Part shown: piece after piece, positions 17,637-26,564 of the stretch
How positions within the stretch are numbered: the first letter of the stretch is position 1
How the letters are laid out: each line of letters opens with the position of its first letter
DNA from: Deltaproteobacteria bacterium
GTDB taxonomy: Bacteria > Myxococcota_A > UBA9160 > UBA6930
DNA length: 64,000 nucleotides
Assembly: GCA_016875395.1 (NCBI GenBank)
Contig: VGRF01000016.1
Location: 1-64,000, forward strand
Reading direction: 5' to 3'
The notes under the pieces: model-generated
Database searches by the model: none
Told to the model about the DNA's origin: nothing
The model's input: only the letters and a program-made list of their open reading frames with translations
Made by a program: the position numbers and the translations under genes

Positions 17637-18419
17637 ATGTCCGAACGCACGATCGAAACGCGCCGCGGCATCAAGTGCCGTGTGCGCGAAGCAGGGCGCG
17701 GCGCGCCGCTCGTGTTCCTTCACGGTGCGGGCGGGCTGCTTCCTCAGGAAACGCTGCTCGACGCGCTCGCCGAGCGCTTCCACGTGTTCGCGCCGGTGTG
17801 GCCCGGTTTCGGCGCCGAGCCCGGCGAAGACGCGCTCGAGGACATGCTCGACTTCGCGCTGCACGGCTGGGACGTGGTCGAGGCATTGGGGATCGAGCGG
17901 CCCGTGCTCGTCGGGCACTCGATGGGCGGCATGATCGCCGCGGAGATGGCGGCGCTGAACAACGCTGCGGTCGAGAAGCTCGCGCTGCTCGCGCCCGCCG
18001 GCGTGTGGCTCGATGCGCACCCGATCCCGGACATGTTCGCGATGACGCCGTTCGAGCTGCCGCGGTACTTGTTCGCCGACGCGAAGGCGGGCGAGAAGCT
18101 GCTCACCGCGGGCCTCGATCTCAGTAACAACGACGCGCTGAAGAATTTCATGGTCGGCAACGCACGCCGTCTCGGCACAGCGGGCAAGATCCTCTTCCCC
18201 GTGCCGAACCGCCGCTTCAGCAAGCGCGCGTATCGCGTGAGCGCGAAGACGCTGATTTGTTGGGGCGACGAGGATCGCCTGATTCCGCCCGTGTACGCGG
18301 AAGCGTGGCAACGCTTGATCGCCGGCAGCGAGATCGCGCGCGTCGCGGGCGCGGGCCATATGCTCACGCTCGAGCAGCCGCGCGCGGTGGCGGACGCGAT
18401 CGCGAAGCATCTCGGGTGA
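17637..18419 (+). CDS. Alpha/beta hydrolase
   Basis: 260 residues. Oxyanion segment VFLHGAGGLLP, nucleophile elbow VLVGHSMGGM (Ser), acid in CWGDEDRLIPP and His in GAGHMLTLEQP complete the catalytic triad. This size and motif set match meta-cleavage-product hydrolases and related C-C or ester hydrolases, which fits the ring-opening context of the neighbouring amidohydrolases and LLM protein. ATG 17637 follows GAGAGGGAGATGAG. It ends 4 bases before the next gene, so the two are probably co-transcribed. Confidence 0.87.
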   Translation: MSERTIETRRGIKCRVREAGRGAPLVFLHGAGGLLPQETLLDALAERFHVFAPVWPGFGAEPGEDALEDMLDFALHGWDVVEALGIERPVLVGHSMGGMIAAEMAALNNAAVEKLALLAPAGVWLDAHPIPDMFAMTPFELPRYLFADAKAGEKLLTAGLDLSNNDALKNFMVGNARRLGTAGKILFPVPNRRFSKRAYRVSAKTLICWGDEDRLIPPVYAEAWQRLIAGSEIARVAGAGHMLTLEQPRAVADAIAKHLG

Positions 18420-18423
18420 CGCG

Positions 18424-19563
18424 GTGAGCTCTGCGACGCCGGAGTTCCTCGTCGACGCCGACTCGCACGTGCTCGAGCCGCCCGATCTCTGGGAGCGATA
18501 CCTCGAGGCGCGCTACCGCGAGCGCGCGATTCGCATCGTGCCGGGGCCAGGCGGCACCGAGCAGCTGGTGGCCGACGGCGAGGTGCTGATGCCGATGGGC
18601 CTCGCGGGCCTCGGCGGCGCGGATCACGACGCGCCCAGCGTCTTCGCGACGCCGACGCTCAAGTACACGGACACTGCGCCGCGCGCGAGCTTCGACACGA
18701 GCGCGCGGCTCGCCCTAATGACTGACTGGGGCGTGAGCGCCGGCGTCGTGTTCCCGACGATCGGGATCCTGTGGGACAAGCAGCGCGATCCCGAGCTCGC
18801 GATGGCGTGGGCGCGCGCGTACAACCGCTGGCAGGCGGACTTCGTCGCGCCCGCGCGCGAGCGTCTCTGGCCGATCGCGCACGTGCCGCTCTACGACGCG
18901 ACGCTCGCGCGCGAGGAGCTCGAGCGCTGCCTGCGCGCCGGCTTCAAGGGCATGTTCGTCGCGCCGGAGCCGGTGGCAGGGAAGCGGCCGTCGCATCCCG
19001 ACTTCGACCCGGTGTGGGCTTTGCTCGAGGAAGCGGGCCTGCCGTTCTGCCTGCACGTGATCGTGCGTTTCAATCGCTCGCTCGGCGGCGTCTCGCAGTG
19101 GTACTCGCGCGAAGCGGGCGAGTTCAACGCCGTGTTCGGCTTCGGCCTCGGGGGCACGTATCAGCTGATTCCGGCGATCTCGTCGATCGTGTGCGATGGC
19201 CTCTTCGATCGCTTCCCGCGCCTCAAGGCGTTCGTCGTCGAGGCGGGCGGCGGCTGGGCGGGATACGTCATGGACCGCCTCGACGAGAAGTACGCGCGCT
19301 TCGGCTCGCCCTTCATGAAGCGCGCGCCGAGCGATTACTTCCGCGAGAACGTGTGGGTGTGCTGCGATCCGAGCGAGCGCGGCATCGACGCGACCTGCGA
19401 CTTGTTAGGCGAAGAGCACGTGCTCTGGGGCAGCGACTACCCGCACATCGACGCGCACGTGGCGGCGCCGCAGGAGATTCGCGCCGCGGTCGCTGGGCTC
19501 TCCGAGAAGCGGCGTCGCCTCGTGCTCGGCGAGAACGCGCGCAAGCTGTTCGCAGGGAAGTGA
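18424..19563 (+). CDS. Amidohydrolase 2 family (COG2159) hydrolase
   Basis: 379 residues from GTG 18424. It shows FLVDADSHVLEPPDLW at the N-terminus, KGMFVAPEPVAGKRPSHPDF, FCLHVIVRFNRSLGG and LWGSDYPHIDAH near the C-terminus. Like its relatives it should bind a metal through the D-x-D-x-H, His and Asp residues, and it may decarboxylate or hydrolyse ring-cleavage products. Tightly coupled to the alpha/beta hydrolase upstream. Confidence 0.87.
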   Translation: MSSATPEFLVDADSHVLEPPDLWERYLEARYRERAIRIVPGPGGTEQLVADGEVLMPMGLAGLGGADHDAPSVFATPTLKYTDTAPRASFDTSARLALMTDWGVSAGVVFPTIGILWDKQRDPELAMAWARAYNRWQADFVAPARERLWPIAHVPLYDATLAREELERCLRAGFKGMFVAPEPVAGKRPSHPDFDPVWALLEEAGLPFCLHVIVRFNRSLGGVSQWYSREAGEFNAVFGFGLGGTYQLIPAISSIVCDGLFDRFPRLKAFVVEAGGGWAGYVMDRLDEKYARFGSPFMKRAPSDYFRENVWVCCDPSERGIDATCDLLGEEHVLWGSDYPHIDAHVAAPQEIRAAVAGLSEKRRRLVLGENARKLFAGK

Positions 19564-19660
19564 GCGCGAGCTCGCTCGAAGCCGGATCCCGTCGCAGTTC
19601 GGCGCGTTTTGACGATCTTTGCCGTGGTGGATCCGCACGACCCCGGACGAGCGTCGCAGG

Positions 19661-19930
19661 ATGGTCGAGTGGGATCCCGCCAAGGCGGACGAGAACACGC
19701 GCAAGCACGGAGTGGAGTTCCGGCACGCGGAGACCGTCTTCGCTGACGTCCACCTGCTGCTGTTGCCGAGTGAGTGGATCGGCGAGGCGAGGTGGTCGGC
19801 GATTGGATCGGACGGCCTGGGCCGCATTCTCATGGTCGTGTACACCTGGCGCGGTGATCGCCGGCGACTCATCTCCGCAAGGCGCGCAACGCGCCGCGAG
19901 CGGAGAACCTACGAGGCGACTCGAAGATGA
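19661..19930 (+). CDS. brnT: BrnT family ribonuclease toxin
   Basis: 89 residues. It starts VEWDPAKADENTRKHGVEF, the BrnT opening, and ends with the conserved RLISARRATRRERRTYE. BrnT is an mRNA-cleaving toxin with an RelE-like fold, and its toxicity is blocked by BrnA. ATG 19661 is chosen because family members begin at this motif; a longer frame starts at 19619. Its stop overlaps the brnA start by 4 bases (ATGA). Confidence 0.88.
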   Translation: MVEWDPAKADENTRKHGVEFRHAETVFADVHLLLLPSEWIGEARWSAIGSDGLGRILMVVYTWRGDRRRLISARRATRRERRTYEATRR

Positions 19931-20274
19931 GACCCAAGCGCGACTGGAAGAACGCATTTCGTGGTCCGATGTACCTCCCGCCGCGGAACACGAAGCAGAT
20001 TCGGATCACCATCGACGACGACGTTCTGGAGTGGTTCGGCAAGCGCGTCGACGAGAACAGCGGCGGGAACTATGACGACCTCCTCCGCCATGCACTGCGC
20101 GAGTACGCGGAAAACCACCCGGATGGCCTCACGGAAGAGATGCGCGCGGTCTTGAACGCTCCTCGGACGATGAATCCCGCGTACCTGAAGTGGGTGGAAG
20201 GCGTTCGGAGCCGCCGCGCTGCCGCCAAGAAGAATCCCCCCGCGCGCAAGCGCACGAAGAAGCGCGCGACCTAA
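19927..20274 (+). CDS. brnA: BrnA family antitoxin
   Basis: 115 residues. KQIRITIDDDVLEWFGKRVD is the ribbon-helix-helix segment that binds DNA and pairs with BrnT. The region after it, HALREYAENHPDG, is the usual BrnA helix. The C-terminus is longer than usual and very basic (KKNPPARKRTKKRAT), which may add DNA contacts. BrnA normally neutralises BrnT and represses the operon. It converges on the reductase gene, overlapping its stop by 4 bases. Confidence 0.87.
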   Translation: MRPKRDWKNAFRGPMYLPPRNTKQIRITIDDDVLEWFGKRVDENSGGNYDDLLRHALREYAENHPDGLTEEMRAVLNAPRTMNPAYLKWVEGVRSRRAAAKKNPPARKRTKKRAT

Positions 20275-21584
20275 CTGCTCCTGCCGCGTCTTCGGCTCAG
20301 CAGGTTCCGGCTCACGCCTTCGCACACGACGTCGAGGTAGTTCGCCGGATCGAGCGCCGGCGCGAGCGGCACGCTGCTCTGGAAGTCGAACGTGGCGTGG
20401 GTGAAGTACGTGAAGTCGCGATTCACCGCGCGCAGCCGTTCGGCTCCGGCGCGCGCGGCTTTCACGAGCGCGGGCTTGCGCGAGAGCTTCGCGAGCACGA
20501 GGTCCTTCGCGGCGGGAAGCTCGTGGTACGCGAGCTCGGCGAGCGCGAACGGGACGCCGGGGTTGCCGACGTAGCGAATGTTCACGCCCGAGCCGCGCAC
20601 GGGGTTGGCCTCGAAGAACGCGGTGATGCGCTCGCGGCAGAGCTGGATTTGCAGCGCACCTGTCAGGCCCGCCACTGCGTGACGGATGCGCAGCTCGCCG
20701 CGCGCGGGCGGCGCGAACGCCGCCTCGACGATGCGGTGCGCGACGGCGTCGCACGGCACGACGTCGAGCCGCGCGGCGAGGTCGCCCGCGACCACGCGCA
20801 ACCGGCCGGTCGCGAGGCCGATCACGAACGCGGCAAACGCGGCGCCGCTGTCGATCCAGCCGGGCGACGGCGTGCGCTCGCTCGCGGACACGATGCTCGG
20901 GCGCAGCAGCGTCACCGGCAGCTGCTCGCCGCGCCGCGCGACGAGGTGCTCGGCGATGCACTTGGTGAGCGTGTACGTGTTGGGGTGGCCCGTCTCGCCG
21001 AGCAGGCGCGCAGGCGCCACGCGGCCCGCGAGGATGTCCGCATACTTGGACGCCGGGTCGCGCGGCAGCGGCGCGAGCTTCTCCTCCACCCGTAACAACT
21101 CGCCGCGCACGGGCTTCGGGTGTGCGGTCACGTATGCGGTCGACACGTCGACGAACGAAGCGAGCCGCCGGCATTCGCGCGCGATGCCGAGCGCTTCGAG
21201 CGCGCCCGTCGTGTTCACCGCGGTCGCCTCGGCGAGCGGCAGGTTGAACTCCACCGATGCCGCGCAGTGAATCACGTGCGTGACTTCGTTCGCGACGCGA
21301 TCGCGCACTCCGGCAGCGAGGCCGAGCCCCGGCTTCGTCAGGTCGCCCGCGATTGCCTCGACGCACTTCTCCCAGCCGGGCTCGTGCGCCGCAAAGCACG
21401 CGCTGGTCACCACGTCCCCGCGCAGCCGCGCATCCGCATGCTCCGGATCGCTCGCCCGCACGAGCGCGAGGACACGCCCGACGCCGAGCTCCGCGCGGCG
21501 CCGCATCAGCTCCTCGAGCACGACCTTCCCGACGAACCCCGTTGCGCCCGTAAGCAGCACGACGTGCGACGCGGAATCACTCAC
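20271..21584 (-). CDS. Fatty acyl-CoA reductase (alcohol-forming type, NAD(P)-binding)
   Basis: 437 residues from GTG 21584. Extended-SDR landmarks are LTGATGFVGKVVLEELMRR (nucleotide binding), VTHVIHCAASVEFNLPLAE, FVDVSTAYVTAH and YTLTKCIAEHLV (Y-x3-K). This is the Male-sterility/NAD_binding_4 layout of fatty acyl-CoA reductases. The likely product is a long-chain fatty alcohol. The next gene on the same strand encodes alkylglycerone-phosphate synthase, whose co-substrate is a fatty alcohol, so the two probably work in sequence. A TTG at 21623 is a less likely start. Confidence 0.82.
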   Translation of the reverse strand: MSDSASHVVLLTGATGFVGKVVLEELMRRRAELGVGRVLALVRASDPEHADARLRGDVVTSACFAAHEPGWEKCVEAIAGDLTKPGLGLAAGVRDRVANEVTHVIHCAASVEFNLPLAEATAVNTTGALEALGIARECRRLASFVDVSTAYVTAHPKPVRGELLRVEEKLAPLPRDPASKYADILAGRVAPARLLGETGHPNTYTLTKCIAEHLVARRGEQLPVTLLRPSIVSASERTPSPGWIDSGAAFAAFVIGLATGRLRVVAGDLAARLDVVPCDAVAHRIVEAAFAPPARGELRIRHAVAGLTGALQIQLCRERITAFFEANPVRGSGVNIRYVGNPGVPFALAELAYHELPAAKDLVLAKLSRKPALVKAARAGAERLRAVNRDFTYFTHATFDFQSSVPLAPALDPANYLDVVCEGVSRNLLSRRRGRSS

Positions 21585-21670
21585 GGAACGAAGCCCCGGC
21601 CCAAGGGGCAGAACCCCAACCAAGCAACTCTGCAGGAGGCCGACTCACGGAGCTCCAGAAGCCTCCCGCA

Positions 21671-23431
21671 CTATCCATTGCCACTTCCAAGAACGTTCTC
21701 GGGGTCGAACGCGTGCTTCATGCGCTCGCGCCAAGCGAGCGCGGCGGGCGTGAACACGCGCGGCAGGAAGCTCGCGCGCAGCTTGCCGATGCCGTGGTGG
21801 TGCGAGAGCGAGCCGCCGTTCTTCAGGATCTCGTCGCGCGCCGCGCGCTCGAGCTCGGCGAACACTTCGCTCGGGTGCTCCACGCCCTTGTAGTAGAAGG
21901 CGAAGTAGAAGTAGAGGCACGCGCCCGCTTCGTAGAGCTGCGTCACGCGCACCGAGATGAACGGCTTGCCGGGCAGCTTCCGCGCCGCGTGCTCTTCGCT
22001 GACGCGCCGCTTCACGCCGTTCACGACGCTCAGCACCTGGCTCCACGGCACGGTCGTCTCGAACGACTCGGCGACGACCCAGTGCTGCATGATGAAGTCG
22101 CGGATGTAGGCGATCGCGAAGGTGAGCTCGTAGCCGCGCTTGCCGTTCTCCGCGCCCGCCTTCATCCCGCGATGCTGCTTCGCGAGCGCGTAGACGCCGC
22201 GTTCCTGCGCCGAGACTTCTTGCTCCGTGCCCTCGAACAGCAGCGTGCACGCGACCATCTGATTCGCGTCGAAGCCCTTCACGCCGAGCACGAAGGCCTT
22301 CTCGATGCGGCTCATCAGCGCCGCGGCGCCGGTCTTCGCGGGCTTCACCGCTTGGCCGAACTGGAACTGGAGGTTGTCCATCAGCCGAATGCTCGCGGGC
22401 TTGCAGCCCGCGCGTTCGACGTCGCGCACGAACGCGAAGCCTTGCTCGAAGCTCTTGAACAGCACCGAGCCGAAACGGCGCACCGCGGGCCTCGGGAACA
22501 CCTTCACGACCGCGCTCGTGACGACGCCGAGGCGGCCCTCGCTGCCGATCAGCCAACGCGCCGGATCACCGCCGACGCTCTCGCGGGCAGACGGCGCGCG
22601 CGCGAGCTCGCCGCCCTCAGGTGTTATGGCCGAGATCGAGAGCAGCAGATCCTCGATGTTCCCGTAGCGGTTCTTCTTCATCCCGCTGGCGTTGGTCGCG
22701 ACCCAGCCGCCGAGCGTCGAGAGCTCCATCGAGTCCGGCTCGTGTCCGCAGGTGAAGCCGTGGCGTCCGAGCACTTCCTCGATCTCGCTGCCGGTCGCGC
22801 CCGCTTGGATGCACGCGGTGCGGTTCTCCGCGTCGATCCACAGCACGCGATTCATGCGCCGCATGTCGAGCGACACGATCGTGCGCTTCTCGGACTCGAG
22901 GCAGCGCAGCGCGTCGGTCACGTTCGTGCCGCCGCCAAACGGGATCACGCAGGCGCGGTGCGCGCGCGCGAGCTCGATCACGACGCGAACTTCGTCCCCG
23001 CTCGTGGGCCACACCACGAGGTCGGGCACGCGCGCGAACTCGCCCCACTTCGCGCCCCACATGTCCTCTTGCGTGTGGCCGTGGCCGTGGCGCAGGCGCT
23101 GCTTCGGATCGATCGAGATGCGCGCCGGGTCGAGCTTCTCCGCGAGCGCGCGCTCGAACGGTTCGTTCACGACGCGCTCAGGCACCTTCGTCGGGTAACG
23201 CGGCGCGTTGCGATCCCGCGTGTCGAGCGGGCTCGCGAAGATGTCGGTGCCCCACGGCAGCAGCGACGGGATCTTCTTGCCGCCGATCGCGTAGCGCGAT
23301 CCTCCGAACTCGACTTCGCCCGCGTCGTCCAGGCGGAAGCCACTGTCGGCAAAGCCCCAACCGTCGAGTCGCTCTTCCACTCGCGGCGAAGGCGGGTTGG
23401 GAACGATGCGCTGCGAATTCGCGTCGGTCAT
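21671..23431 (-). CDS. Alkylglycerone-phosphate synthase (alkyl-DHAP synthase, AGPS-like)
   Basis: 586 residues. FAD-binding PCMH domain: IPFGGGTNVTDAL, GHEPDSMELSTLGGW and NASGMKKNRYGNIEDL. The C-terminal substrate domain has ASIRLMDNLQFQFGQA, SFETTVPW, YEAGACLYFYFAFYYKG and GGSLSHHHGIGKLR. From memory these stretches, including the triple His and the Tyr-x-Ala-Gly-Ala-Cys segment, match the catalytic residues of eukaryotic AGPS, which swaps the acyl chain of acyl-DHAP for a fatty alcohol to make the ether bond. ATG 23431 begins MTDANSQRIV. It lies 86 bases upstream of the reductase gene, which presumably supplies the alcohol. Confidence 0.9.
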   Translation of the reverse strand: MTDANSQRIVPNPPSPRVEERLDGWGFADSGFRLDDAGEVEFGGSRYAIGGKKIPSLLPWGTDIFASPLDTRDRNAPRYPTKVPERVVNEPFERALAEKLDPARISIDPKQRLRHGHGHTQEDMWGAKWGEFARVPDLVVWPTSGDEVRVVIELARAHRACVIPFGGGTNVTDALRCLESEKRTIVSLDMRRMNRVLWIDAENRTACIQAGATGSEIEEVLGRHGFTCGHEPDSMELSTLGGWVATNASGMKKNRYGNIEDLLLSISAITPEGGELARAPSARESVGGDPARWLIGSEGRLGVVTSAVVKVFPRPAVRRFGSVLFKSFEQGFAFVRDVERAGCKPASIRLMDNLQFQFGQAVKPAKTGAAALMSRIEKAFVLGVKGFDANQMVACTLLFEGTEQEVSAQERGVYALAKQHRGMKAGAENGKRGYELTFAIAYIRDFIMQHWVVAESFETTVPWSQVLSVVNGVKRRVSEEHAARKLPGKPFISVRVTQLYEAGACLYFYFAFYYKGVEHPSEVFAELERAARDEILKNGGSLSHHHGIGKLRASFLPRVFTPAALAWRERMKHAFDPENVLGSGNG

Positions 23432-23514
23432 CGCGGGCCTCGGGTGGGCGTTCAGCTTCGCCTGAGAAGTGCGTGCGCGTAAAGGGCCTCGCGCGAAAAC
23501 GCGGCGAGGCGCGA

Positions 23515-23520
23515 TAGCGT
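23515..23520 (+). promoter_or_regulatory. Putative -10 box (TAGCGT)
   Basis: GCGATAGCGTGGG is the same 13-mer seen before the LLM gene at 16279. The hexamer lies 25 bases ahead of the ATG at 23546 in an 114-base divergent region with the AGPS gene. Confidence 0.45.
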
Positions 23521-23545
23521 GGGGTGCGATCCAAAGGAGACACCC

Positions 23546-24451
23546 ATGCGCATCGGCATCATGACTGGCGCGTCCGGCCCCGGCGACACGATCGACACCT
23601 TGGTCGCGCGCGGCCAAGAGGTCGAGCGGCGCGGCTTCCCCGCGCTGTGGATGGCGAACATCTTCTCGCTCGACGCGATCCTCACGCTCGCGATCATGGG
23701 GCGGGAGACCAAGAGGATCGAGCTCGGCACGGCGGTGGTGCCGACGTATCCGCGCCACCCGTTCGCGATGGCGCAGGAGGCGCTCAGCGCGAATCAAGCC
23801 GCCGGCGGGCGTTTCACGCTCGGCATCGGGCTCTCGCACCGCATCGTGATCGAGGGGATGTTCGGCATGTCGTACGACAAGCCGGCGCGCCACATGCGCG
23901 AGTACCTCGAGGTGCTCGGGCCGCTGCTGCGCGGCGAGCAGGTGAAGTACGCGGGGCAGGTTTATCAGGTGAACGGCTCGCTCGGCATCGGCGCCAGCGC
24001 ACCTTCGGTGATGGTCGCGGCGATGGCGGACAAGATGCTCGAGGCGACCGGGCAGCTCGCCGACGGCACGATTCTCTGGATGACCGGCGCGAACACGGTC
24101 GCGAATCACGTCGCGCCGAAGCTGAACGCCGCGGCGAGGGCCGCCGGGCGCAAGGCGCCGCGCATCGCCGCGGGCATTCCGATCGCGCTGACGAACGATC
24201 CCGCGGGCGCGCGGCAGTGGGCGGCGACGAACCTCGTCGTCTACGGCCAACTTCCGAGCTATCGGGCGATGCTCGATCGCGAAGGCCTCGCGGGCCCCGC
24301 GGACCTCGCGCTCGTCGGCGACGAGAAGGCGCTCGACGCCGGCCTCGCGCGCATGCGCGATGCGGGCACCACGGATTTCGTCGCGTCGATCATCCCGAGC
24401 GATCCGGGCGCCGACGCGCGCACGCTCGACTACCTGCAAAGCAAACTCTGA
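23546..24451 (+). CDS. LLM-class F420-dependent oxidoreductase
   Basis: 301 residues. Landmarks: MRIGIMTGASGPGDTIDTL, RIELGTAVVPTYPRHPFAMA, GGRFTLGIGLSHRIVIEGMF and SVMVAAMADKMLEATGQLAD. This is the subgroup often annotated as 5,10-methylene-tetrahydromethanopterin reductase-like. The likely cofactor is F420. AAAGGAGA precedes ATG 23546 and decides the start. The metallo-hydrolase gene follows 12 bases later, so the two form an operon. Confidence 0.88.
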   Translation: MRIGIMTGASGPGDTIDTLVARGQEVERRGFPALWMANIFSLDAILTLAIMGRETKRIELGTAVVPTYPRHPFAMAQEALSANQAAGGRFTLGIGLSHRIVIEGMFGMSYDKPARHMREYLEVLGPLLRGEQVKYAGQVYQVNGSLGIGASAPSVMVAAMADKMLEATGQLADGTILWMTGANTVANHVAPKLNAAARAAGRKAPRIAAGIPIALTNDPAGARQWAATNLVVYGQLPSYRAMLDREGLAGPADLALVGDEKALDAGLARMRDAGTTDFVASIIPSDPGADARTLDYLQSKL

Positions 24452-24463
24452 GAAGGAGCTCTC

Positions 24464-25327
24464 GTGAATTCGAGCCGCGTGATTCAGGCGTTCGCGCTTT
24501 CGGCGGCCCTCGCAGCGAGCGCAGCGTTCGCTGACGAGCCGTCGGGTCCGTTCAAGACGGTGCACTGCCTCAAGTACGCAGGACTCACCGCACCCCTCAG
24601 CGGCCTCGTCGTCGGCATCAAGCCCGATCCGACGATGGAGCACCCGATGGTGATCTGCGTGGCGCAGCGGCCGGGGCAGACCGTGGTGCTCGACGCCGGC
24701 TTCGTCGACGAGGCCTACGGCAAGTCGCAAGGTGTTACGGACTTCACCCAGCTCGCGGATCGGCTCGGCGACATCGGCGTGAAGGCCGAGGACGTCGACC
24801 TCGTGACGCTCGGGCATTTGCACTGGGACCACTCGGGCGGCACGAGCGCGTTCCCGAACGCGCGCTTCGTGTTGCAGCGCGACGAGCTCGAGTACGCAGC
24901 GCTCACCGTTGCCGGCAACAAGTTCGTGACGAACGGCTTCCGCCTCGAGGAGCTCACCGAAGCGCTGAAGCTGCGCTGGAACGGCCGGCTCGATCTCGTC
25001 GACGGCGACAGCGAGGGCTGGCAGGACGGAATCGATCTCTACCTAACACCTGGCCACACCGGCGGCACCATGACGGTGTGCGTCGCCACGGTGAAGGGCC
25101 GCGTGTGTTACACGAGCGACGCCGTCTACTCGTACGAGAACATCGAGCAGAACCTGCCGCTCGGCATCGCGGTGCTGCCGGCGCAGATGTACGAGTCGTT
25201 CGCGAAGATCCGCCGCGTGCTACGCGGCGGGAAGCTCGTGCCGGGCCACGCCGCCGCCGCGTTCAACGACGCGAAGGCGCGCGGCTTTCGCAAAGTGAGC
25301 GATCGCGTGTTGGCGGTGGTGGAGTGA
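24464..25327 (+). CDS. Secreted metallo-beta-lactamase-fold hydrolase (lactonase-like)
   Basis: 287 residues from GTG 24464 with AAGGAG upstream. A signal peptide runs to about residue 23 (SAAFADE). The zinc motif is TLGHLHWDHSGG (H-x-H-x-D-H), followed by TPGHTGGTM and CYTSDAVYSY. The overall pattern is that of N-acyl-homoserine lactonase-type MBL proteins, which open lactone rings. Secretion makes a role on an exported or external substrate likely. The following gene overlaps its stop. Confidence 0.85.
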   Translation: MNSSRVIQAFALSAALAASAAFADEPSGPFKTVHCLKYAGLTAPLSGLVVGIKPDPTMEHPMVICVAQRPGQTVVLDAGFVDEAYGKSQGVTDFTQLADRLGDIGVKAEDVDLVTLGHLHWDHSGGTSAFPNARFVLQRDELEYAALTVAGNKFVTNGFRLEELTEALKLRWNGRLDLVDGDSEGWQDGIDLYLTPGHTGGTMTVCVATVKGRVCYTSDAVYSYENIEQNLPLGIAVLPAQMYESFAKIRRVLRGGKLVPGHAAAAFNDAKARGFRKVSDRVLAVVE

Positions 25328-25752
25328 GGAGCGCCGCAGCGCTCGTCGCCGCATTCGCGCTCGGCTGCGGGCCGGTGCCGGGCGGCGCGCTCGACGGCGA
25401 GGTGACGCCTTTGCCCGCGTCGTGGAGCGAGGCGCTCGGCGGCGACCGCGCGATGTGCGAGATCGAGGCGCGGCCCGCGCAGCCGCACTCGATCCAGCTC
25501 GAATGCTTCACGCGCGACGGCGAGCTCTGGGTGCAGTCGCACCGCTGGGTGCTCGCAGACTGGTGGCCCGAGAGCTGGGCGGAGGTCTGGCTCGCGGAGC
25601 CCGACGTGCGCGTGCGCATCGGCGAGCGCATCTACGAGCTGCGCGCGGAGCGCCTGACAGATGACGGGCTGCGCGAGGTGATGCTGAAGGAGCGCGGCTA
25701 CGACCCGGTGCCCGAGGGCATCGTGGTGTTTCGCTTCGACCCGCGCGGCTGA
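25324..25752 (+). CDS. Small secreted protein of unknown function
   Basis: 142 residues from GTG 25324, overlapping the stop of the lactonase-like gene. A short signal peptide ends AFALGCGPVPGG; the Cys may be lipidated, though the lipobox (ALGC) is weak. The body carries QLECFTRDGELWVQSHRW and PDVRVRIGERIYELRAERL, giving a beta-rich, Trp-rich protein that ends GIVVFRFDPRG. I do not recognise the family. Coupling to the lactonase-like enzyme suggests a joint periplasmic job. Confidence 0.6.
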   Translation: MRSAAALVAAFALGCGPVPGGALDGEVTPLPASWSEALGGDRAMCEIEARPAQPHSIQLECFTRDGELWVQSHRWVLADWWPESWAEVWLAEPDVRVRIGERIYELRAERLTDDGLREVMLKERGYDPVPEGIVVFRFDPRG

Positions 25753-25820
25753 CTCAGACGTTCGGCTGCCAGAAACCGTCGACGCAGTAGACGGCATGCT
25801 CGGCGCGCACGAGGAGAGGC

Positions 25821-26459
25821 TCACACGACGAGTGGCGCGCCGTAGCGATCGAGGAATGCCATCTCCGCGAGCGGACGCCGGCTGAGGCGCTGTGGAAACG
25901 GCTGCGCGGGCCAGCCGAGCGCGATCACCGCCGCGGTCGAGACGTCGCCCGGAATCGCGAGCAGCTCCTTCACGCGCGGCTCCTCGGCGCAGAGCAACGT
26001 GGTGAGCGCGCTGCCGAGGCCTTCGGCGCGCGCGGCCAGTAACAAGTTCTGCACTGCTGGATACACCGAAGCGCCGCCCACGATCGAGAGCCGGCCGAGC
26101 GTGGCGTCGGTGGGGTGAACGTCGGCGAGCTTCGCGCACGCGACGGCGAGCACGGGCACCTCGGCGAGGTGACGCGCGAAATGGTCGGCGTTCGCGATGA
26201 TCTTCGGCAGCGCACCCACGCGCACGTCCCCGCGCGTCACCATCGCGAAGTAGCGCTCCCAGTGCGGCAGATAGAGCGCCGCGAGCTGCTTGCGGAGCGC
26301 TTCGTCGCGCACGGCGACGAAGCGGACCGGCTGGCGATTGCCGCCGGTGGGCGCGAATCGCGCGGCGTCGAGAACGCGGGCGAGCACGCCGTCCGGCACC
26401 GCGTCGGGCTTGAAGAAGCGGCACGTGCCGGTAGTGCGAATCGCGTCGAGCAGGTCCAT
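25821..26459 (-). CDS. Nitroreductase-family FMN oxidoreductase
   Basis: 212 residues. FMN-binding start AIRTTGTCRFFKPDAVPDG, then AARFAPTGGNRQPVRFVAV, NLLLAARAEGLGSALTT and VIALGWPAQPFPQRLSRRPL. These match the nitroreductase family, which reduces nitro groups, quinones or enones with NAD(P)H. ATG 26459 is preceded by CGGAGG, favouring it over the ATG 15 codons upstream. It does not share an operon with the TPM genes because a palindrome lies between. Confidence 0.85.
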   Translation of the reverse strand: MDLLDAIRTTGTCRFFKPDAVPDGVLARVLDAARFAPTGGNRQPVRFVAVRDEALRKQLAALYLPHWERYFAMVTRGDVRVGALPKIIANADHFARHLAEVPVLAVACAKLADVHPTDATLGRLSIVGGASVYPAVQNLLLAARAEGLGSALTTLLCAEEPRVKELLAIPGDVSTAAVIALGWPAQPFPQRLSRRPLAEMAFLDRYGAPLVV

Positions 26460-26503
26460 GGACGCCTCCGAGGGGAAGCCGAGCATGCACCAGGACGGCG
26501 CCA

Positions 26504-26551
26504 TTTCGGCCGGGCCAAAATGACCGGGCGAACAAAACGGCCCGGCCGAAA
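26504..26551. repeat. Long intergenic palindrome with CGGCC core
   Basis: TTTCGGCCGGGCC (26504-26516) and GGCCCGGCCGAAA (26539-26551) are perfect 13-base inverted arms with a 22-base loop. Same core as the palindrome at 54562-54600. It lies 13 bases past the TPM stop, so it can also stop transcription coming from the lemA operon. No T-run. Confidence 0.7.
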
Positions 26552-26564
26552 CGTTCGCCTCGAG

